Shown here: positions 60,734 to 64,000 of the stretch, one piece after another
Layout: each line of letters begins with the position of its first letter
Numbering within the stretch: position 1 is the first letter of the stretch
From: Roseibium suaedae
GTDB lineage: Bacteria; Pseudomonadota; Alphaproteobacteria; Rhizobiales; Stappiaceae
Direction: 5' to 3'
NCBI RefSeq assembly: GCF_900142725.1
Contig: NZ_FRBW01000003.1
Coordinates: forward strand, 434,001 to 498,000
DNA: 64,000 bases
The notes under the pieces: generated by a model
What the model was told of the DNA's origin: nothing
What the model saw: the letters and a program-made list of their open reading frames with translations, nothing else
The model's database searches: none
Position numbers and translations under genes: made by a program

Positions 60734-61840
60734 TTATTTTCCGCGGCAGGGAGAAGGACCGCCAGACCGGCCAGCGGGCGGGCGGCCCGCCTGCGGACCA
60801 CCGGGGCGGCCTCCGCCAAGGAAGGGCGGCAGCCAGTCACCGCCGCGCACTTCGACGAGTGTAACCTCCCCGGCTTCATCTTGCCCCTCCAGCAAAGCGG
60901 CCTGGACCTCCTCCTGCGTTCCCTCCGGTTCATCAAGGCTGCCCCAGCGCGGGCCACCGGCCTTCAGCCGGGAAAAGCTCGTGTCCGGCGTTCCCATCCA
61001 GCATCTGGGAATGAAGGGGAAGCTGTCGGTCAGCACATAGTGATAGGTGCCTTCCGGATATTCGCGGGTCACGGCAAATCGGCCGTTGCACTGGTCCAGG
61101 TCGCCACTTGCCGCAGCATAGGTCCAGTCCTGGGTGAACTTGCCATTATAGCGCCCGCCCGGACCGCCGGACCGGCTGCCCTGTTTCATGCGATAGCTGC
61201 TCTTCAGCTTCACAAGACCACCCGATCCGGTGCTTGAGGCATAGCCATAGGGGCCATAGATGGGAAAACCGTCGGCGGCATAGCCGAGCAAGGCAGGCGC
61301 ACCGTCCGTGCCCCTGGCACTCATCAGGCCCTCGGGAACGCCGTGGTAATGATAGGTCCCATCCGGCTGCACATGGGCATTGTATTGATCCAGCCCCAGT
61401 TCGCAGGCGCCGCCCAGCGCCTCATAGTTCCACCCGGACCGCCGGTCATTCTGCCAGAACTCTGCAGTTCCCGGATCGAACAGAACGCCGTTGAGAGCAA
61501 TGCCGAAGGGCGTTCCCTGCGCGGAGGTCGCCTTGCTTCCCTTGTGCGGATCAAGTGGCACCCGCAATTGATAGTTCTTTTTGGAGATGCTGTTCGGATT
61601 GCCGGAATTGGGAAACTGGCCGGGCGCCTTGTAGGGATAACCGTCGGCGTGAATATAGCGGTAGTTGCCCTTCACCTCGAAGTTCAGGGCCGCTTCTGCG
61701 CTTGGCACAAGCAACTGGAAAAGCTCTTCGGCAACGGAAGCCTCTTCCTGCGCATGCTCTCCCTCAAGATGTGAGCTGGAGTCATGTGCAAAGGCCGGCA
61801 GTGAAAAAACAGCCACAGACAGTGCAAGTATTGATCTCAT
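60734..61840 (-). CDS. YHYH-domain secreted protein
   Basis: A 368-residue protein. ATG 61840 is preceded by GGAGGG, and a signal peptide MRSILALSVAVFSLPAFA leads to a His/Glu-rich N-terminus. The YHYH domain covers about residues 60-290, with PDGTYHYHGVPEGL, L-G-Y-A-A-D-G-F-P-I-Y-G-P-Y-G-Y and a second E-G-T-Y-H-Y motif. The C-terminal 40 residues are Gly/Pro/Arg-rich and repetitive. The family may bind metal or act on surface polymers, but its activity is not established. No neighbour indicates a process. Confidence 0.85.
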   Translation of the reverse strand: MRSILALSVAVFSLPAFAHDSSSHLEGEHAQEEASVAEELFQLLVPSAEAALNFEVKGNYRYIHADGYPYKAPGQFPNSGNPNSISKKNYQLRVPLDPHKGSKATSAQGTPFGIALNGVLFDPGTAEFWQNDRRSGWNYEALGGACELGLDQYNAHVQPDGTYHYHGVPEGLMSARGTDGAPALLGYAADGFPIYGPYGYASSTGSGGLVKLKSSYRMKQGSRSGGPGGRYNGKFTQDWTYAAASGDLDQCNGRFAVTREYPEGTYHYVLTDSFPFIPRCWMGTPDTSFSRLKAGGPRWGSLDEPEGTQEEVQAALLEGQDEAGEVTLVEVRGGDWLPPFLGGGRPGGPQAGRPPAGRSGGPSPCRGK

Positions 61841-61937
61841 AGGACCCTCCTCTTTCATTCCGCCCACCGGAAAAACCTAGGCGAAACAGCGAGGAATACC
61901 TATCTTCGTACTGTATTCGTTTGTACCGAAACGTAAC

Positions 61938-61967
61938 AGGGCCGGCACCTTGCGGTACCGGCCCTGA
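61938..61967 (-). terminator. Hairpin after ndk
   Basis: On the minus strand CAGGGCCGGTACC pairs with GGTGCCGGCCCTG (one mismatch) around GCAA. It is followed by TTACGTTTC, a weak T-rich tail. It lies about 30 bases after the ndk stop. Confidence 0.65.
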
Positions 61968-61998
61968 ACTTTACCGAAATGACTTCGGAAGAGGCTGA

Positions 61999-62421
61999 TT
62001 AGCCGACCAGCTCGACGCCGGAGAACCAGAAAGCGATTTCTTCAGCAGCGGTTTCCGGAGCGTCGGAACCGTGAACGGAGTTTTCGCCGATGGACAGGGC
62101 AAATTCCTTGCGGATGGTGCCTTCGTCAGCCTGTGCCGGGTTAGTGGCGCCCATGACTTCACGGTTCTTGGCAATGGCATTCTCGCCTTCCAGAACCTGA
62201 ACAACGGTCGGGCCGGAGGACATGAACTCGGTCAGTTCGCCGAAGAACGGACGTTCCTTGTGAACAGCGTAGAAAGCTTCGGCTTCACGGATGGACATCC
62301 AAACGCGCTTGGAAGCAACGACGCGCAGGCCTGCGTCTTCGAGCTTCTTGGTGATGGCGCCGGTCAGGTTGCGCTTGGTTGCGTCCGGCTTGATCATGGA
62401 AAAGGTGCGTTCGATCGCCAT
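61999..62421 (-). CDS. ndk: Nucleoside diphosphate kinase
   Basis: A 140-residue enzyme, full family length, that transfers gamma-phosphate between nucleoside triphosphates and diphosphates. [19 protein letters not shown] at the N-terminus and the phospho-His in [13 protein letters not shown] are diagnostic. ATG 62421 with upstream purines matches the family start. Likely monocistronic, since a 480-base gap lies upstream and its own hairpin follows. Confidence 0.97.
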   Translation of the reverse strand: MAIERTFSMIKPDATKRNLTGAITKKLEDAGLRVVASKRVWMSIREAEAFYAVHKERPFFGELTEFMSSGPTVVQVLEGENAIAKNREVMGATNPAQADEGTIRKEFALSIGENSVHGSDAPETAAEEIAFWFSGVELVG

Positions 62422-62902
62422 GGGTCTCAATCTCTCTACAAACTTGGCCTTGCGGCCTGATCAGGTGCCGGTCGAAAAGGTTTCCGCTCCGGCTCGAATT
62501 TCGCGCCTCCTATAGCTTTGACGGCCGTTGACCGCAAGGGGCAGCGGCATAAGCAGGCATGGGAAAAGCCTTCTCCTTCGCGCGGAAGCAGACTTGCAGA
62601 GTTCCGTCCCTTCGAAAAGCCAAGACGGGCATGTGTCCGCGCCTCCCCGTTCAGGACCTTCTTCACGGCAAAACCGGCTGGTGTTCTGCTCACCTTGCAG
62701 GTCCGTTTTCTGGCAAGTTCCGGAAATTGCCAGATTTTTTCCAGAGCCTTTCCAGGGCTCTTGGGCAAAACTCCATTGTGAAAAAAGCGTATCTGGTCAC
62801 TGGCGCTGGTCTGGATGGTTTTGCAGTAGCCCTCAAGAAAAAGCGCAGCCTTTTTGAAAATATTTCGACGCATTGGCACTTCCGTGCCGGGAGAGAATTG
62901 TC
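62422..62902. other. Intergenic region between ndk and the DinB-fold gene
   Basis: The region holds the ndk promoter and the leader of the DinB-fold gene. No recognisable gene; the 147-residue minus-strand frame covering most of it is uncharacteristic. The right half is visibly richer in A and T. Confidence 0.5.
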
Positions 62903-63442
62903 TTGAAAGTTTTTATTTGCATCCTCAGCGAGCACAACAAATGGGCAAATGACCGGCTGTTGTCCGATTGTTCCAAGCTTACCGAACACGATTATCATCA
63001 CAACCACCAGCCGATGCTTGGTTCCGTTCATGAAACCCTTGTGTCGGGCATGGCAACGGATGGGCATTGGCTGTCCCGCTTTTCCGGCGAGCCTATGAAC
63101 TCCTTCTTTGCCTTCGGCTCCCCGGCAACATGTCTGGATGACCTTCAGGAAAAGCGGTCCTCACTTGATGAAGCTCTTTGTAACTTCGCCCATTCCCTGA
63201 CCGAGTCCCGTCTGTCCAAGACGATTGCCCTGCAGGACCCGGATGCCAGCGCAGATTTCCACCAGCCCCTGTGCATGGCCATGCTGCATATGTTCCAGCA
63301 GCAGACCCAGTACCGCTCCCAGGTTCAGGTCCTTCTCAGCCAGGCAGGTCTCACCGTTTCCGGTACCGATCTGCATCTCTTCCAGAACCTGACCGGCCGC
63401 GGCACCTTGCGGGTTCACAAGACGAAGAAGGCGGCCATCTGA
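62903..63442 (+). CDS. DinB-fold protein lacking metal-ligand histidines, TTG start
   Basis: A 179-residue protein starting at TTG 62903 with GGGAGAG seven bases upstream (an N-terminus of M-K-V-F-I-C-I-L-S, as in the DinB family). The four-helix DinB layout is recognisable: HNKWANDRLLSDCSKLTEHD, SVHETLVSGMATDGHWLSRF, MLHMFQQQTQYRSQVQVLLS. In typical members the second and last regions carry the three metal His (for example L-N-H-L and N-H-Q-T-H-H-R); here they read L-V-S-G and Q-Q-Q-T-Q-Y-R, so metal binding is probably lost. DinB-family proteins include metal-dependent thiol-transferases; this member may be structural or regulatory instead. Confidence 0.85.
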   Translation: MKVFICILSEHNKWANDRLLSDCSKLTEHDYHHNHQPMLGSVHETLVSGMATDGHWLSRFSGEPMNSFFAFGSPATCLDDLQEKRSSLDEALCNFAHSLTESRLSKTIALQDPDASADFHQPLCMAMLHMFQQQTQYRSQVQVLLSQAGLTVSGTDLHLFQNLTGRGTLRVHKTKKAAI

Positions 63443-63705
63443 CAGGAGCTGGCAACTACGTGTTTTTATCATTTGGTAGAATACCTATTCCCCTCTCAGG
63501 AAAGACAGCTAGTCTAGGGTGACCGAAGCAAGCAGACGGACGGGCAGAATTGACGGGCTTGAAGCGTGTTCTCAGTCAGATCGAGATCTTCCTGACAGTC
63601 TGCAGTCCCCGCTTAGTGCCAGTATCCGGGTCGGCCGTTCCACCGATGGCAAACACACTCTCCTCGCAAGCCTTTTTGCCCGCGTGCCGAGCCAGTTCGT
63701 TCCTT

Positions 63706-64000
63706 ATGCTGGTCAGGAAACCGCGTGCCAGAGTGCGTAAGTTGGGCTGGACCGTAGTCCGCGCCACAGCGGCTCTTTTGACTGGACTGTTTGCAGGTTT
63801 GTCCGACAAGCCAGCCATTGCCCATGAGCTGGTCCCCCCTGCGGCGGTTACCGACATGAACACCGCACTTTTGGCAATGCCGGTGAAAGAGCGGGAGACG
63901 TTCCTCGCCGATGTCGCCGGCAGCACGATGTTTGTCGTTGCCCAGCAATCCAGCCGCATGCTGATGTCCCAGCTCAACCTGCCTGTCCGCGGCGAGATTG
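63706..64000 (+). CDS. Exported protein of unknown function, start only (cut by window edge)
   Basis: A plus-strand frame runs from ATG 63706 off the end of the window (98 complete codons). A basic N-terminus MLVRKPRARVRKLGWTVVRA leads into a hydrophobic segment (A-L-L-T-G-L-F-A-G-L) like a signal peptide or anchor. The next part, FLADVAGSTMFVVAQQSSRM, then L-P-V-R-G-E, resembles the DUF4344 putative-metallopeptidase start but with Q-Q-S-S-R in place of H-E-x-x-H. An in-frame ATG at 63646 would add 20 residues; neither has a convincing Shine-Dalgarno. Identification is tentative because it is incomplete. Confidence 0.5.
   Translation, partial: MLVRKPRARVRKLGWTVVRATAALLTGLFAGLSDKPAIAHELVPPAAVTDMNTALLAMPVKERETFLADVAGSTMFVVAQQSSRMLMSQLNLPVRGEI

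Noticed and set aside
62436..62879. 147-residue minus-strand frame upstream of ndk
   Set aside because: No start signal and no domain pattern; it covers the expected ndk promoter region.

Overview
The window looks like chromosomal DNA from a high-GC alphaproteobacterium of the Hyphomicrobiales, possibly of the Stappiaceae/Roseibium/Pannonibacter kind. This rests on GC content, gene families (TRAP transporters, FecIR, ureide genes, the methylthioribose cluster), dense ATGA-type stop/start overlaps and a TGA-N9-TCA (RirA/IRO-like) site. No taxonomic search was possible, so the placement is tentative. No tRNA, rRNA, CRISPR array, insertion sequence or origin was seen.

Layout. Bases 1-9166 (minus) encode a type I secretion operon: two ABC half-transporters whose nucleotide-binding domains are degenerate in complementary ways, an HlyD-type adaptor, and a giant VCBS-repeat adhesin with an N-terminal hexapeptide-repeat stalk that runs off the left edge. 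Bases 9735-15563 (minus) encode an Fbp/Afu-type ABC importer with a metallo-beta-lactamase-fold protein, a histidine phosphatase and a HAD phosphatase, divergent from a DeoR regulator (15738-16502); paired operator-like repeats suggest uptake and dephosphorylation of a phosphorylated substrate. Bases 16530-24010 form an oligo-uronide utilisation locus: DUF2264 protein, TRAP transporter (dctP and fused dctQM), GH88 unsaturated glucuronyl hydrolase and LacI regulator. Bases 24040-31035 (minus) encode a FecI/FecR-controlled ferric-siderophore system (TonB receptor, FhuD-like, FhuB-like fused permease) without an ATPase gene.

Bases 31262-37138 (minus) hold two very large, unrecognised, adjacent proteins with lower-looking GC, the most novel part of the window; one has a polymorphic-toxin-like organisation. 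Bases 37423-45270 form a salvage module: a ribose-type ABC importer (minus) divergent from mtnK-mtnA-sorC-type regulator-class II aldolase (plus), matching the methylthioribose/5-deoxyribose 'DHAP shunt'. Next come an Orn/Lys/Arg decarboxylase, an RlpA-like protein, DUF983, a DJ-1/PfpI protein, two ureide-degradation genes, an EAL phosphodiesterase and a PfkB kinase.

Bases 54773-58397 carry two tandem secreted paralogues of unknown function (402 and 770 aa). The right end has a cytoplasmic molybdopterin oxidoreductase, a YHYH-domain secreted protein, nucleoside diphosphate kinase, a DinB-fold protein that lacks the expected metal-ligand histidines and starts at TTG, and the beginning of an exported protein cut by the window edge.
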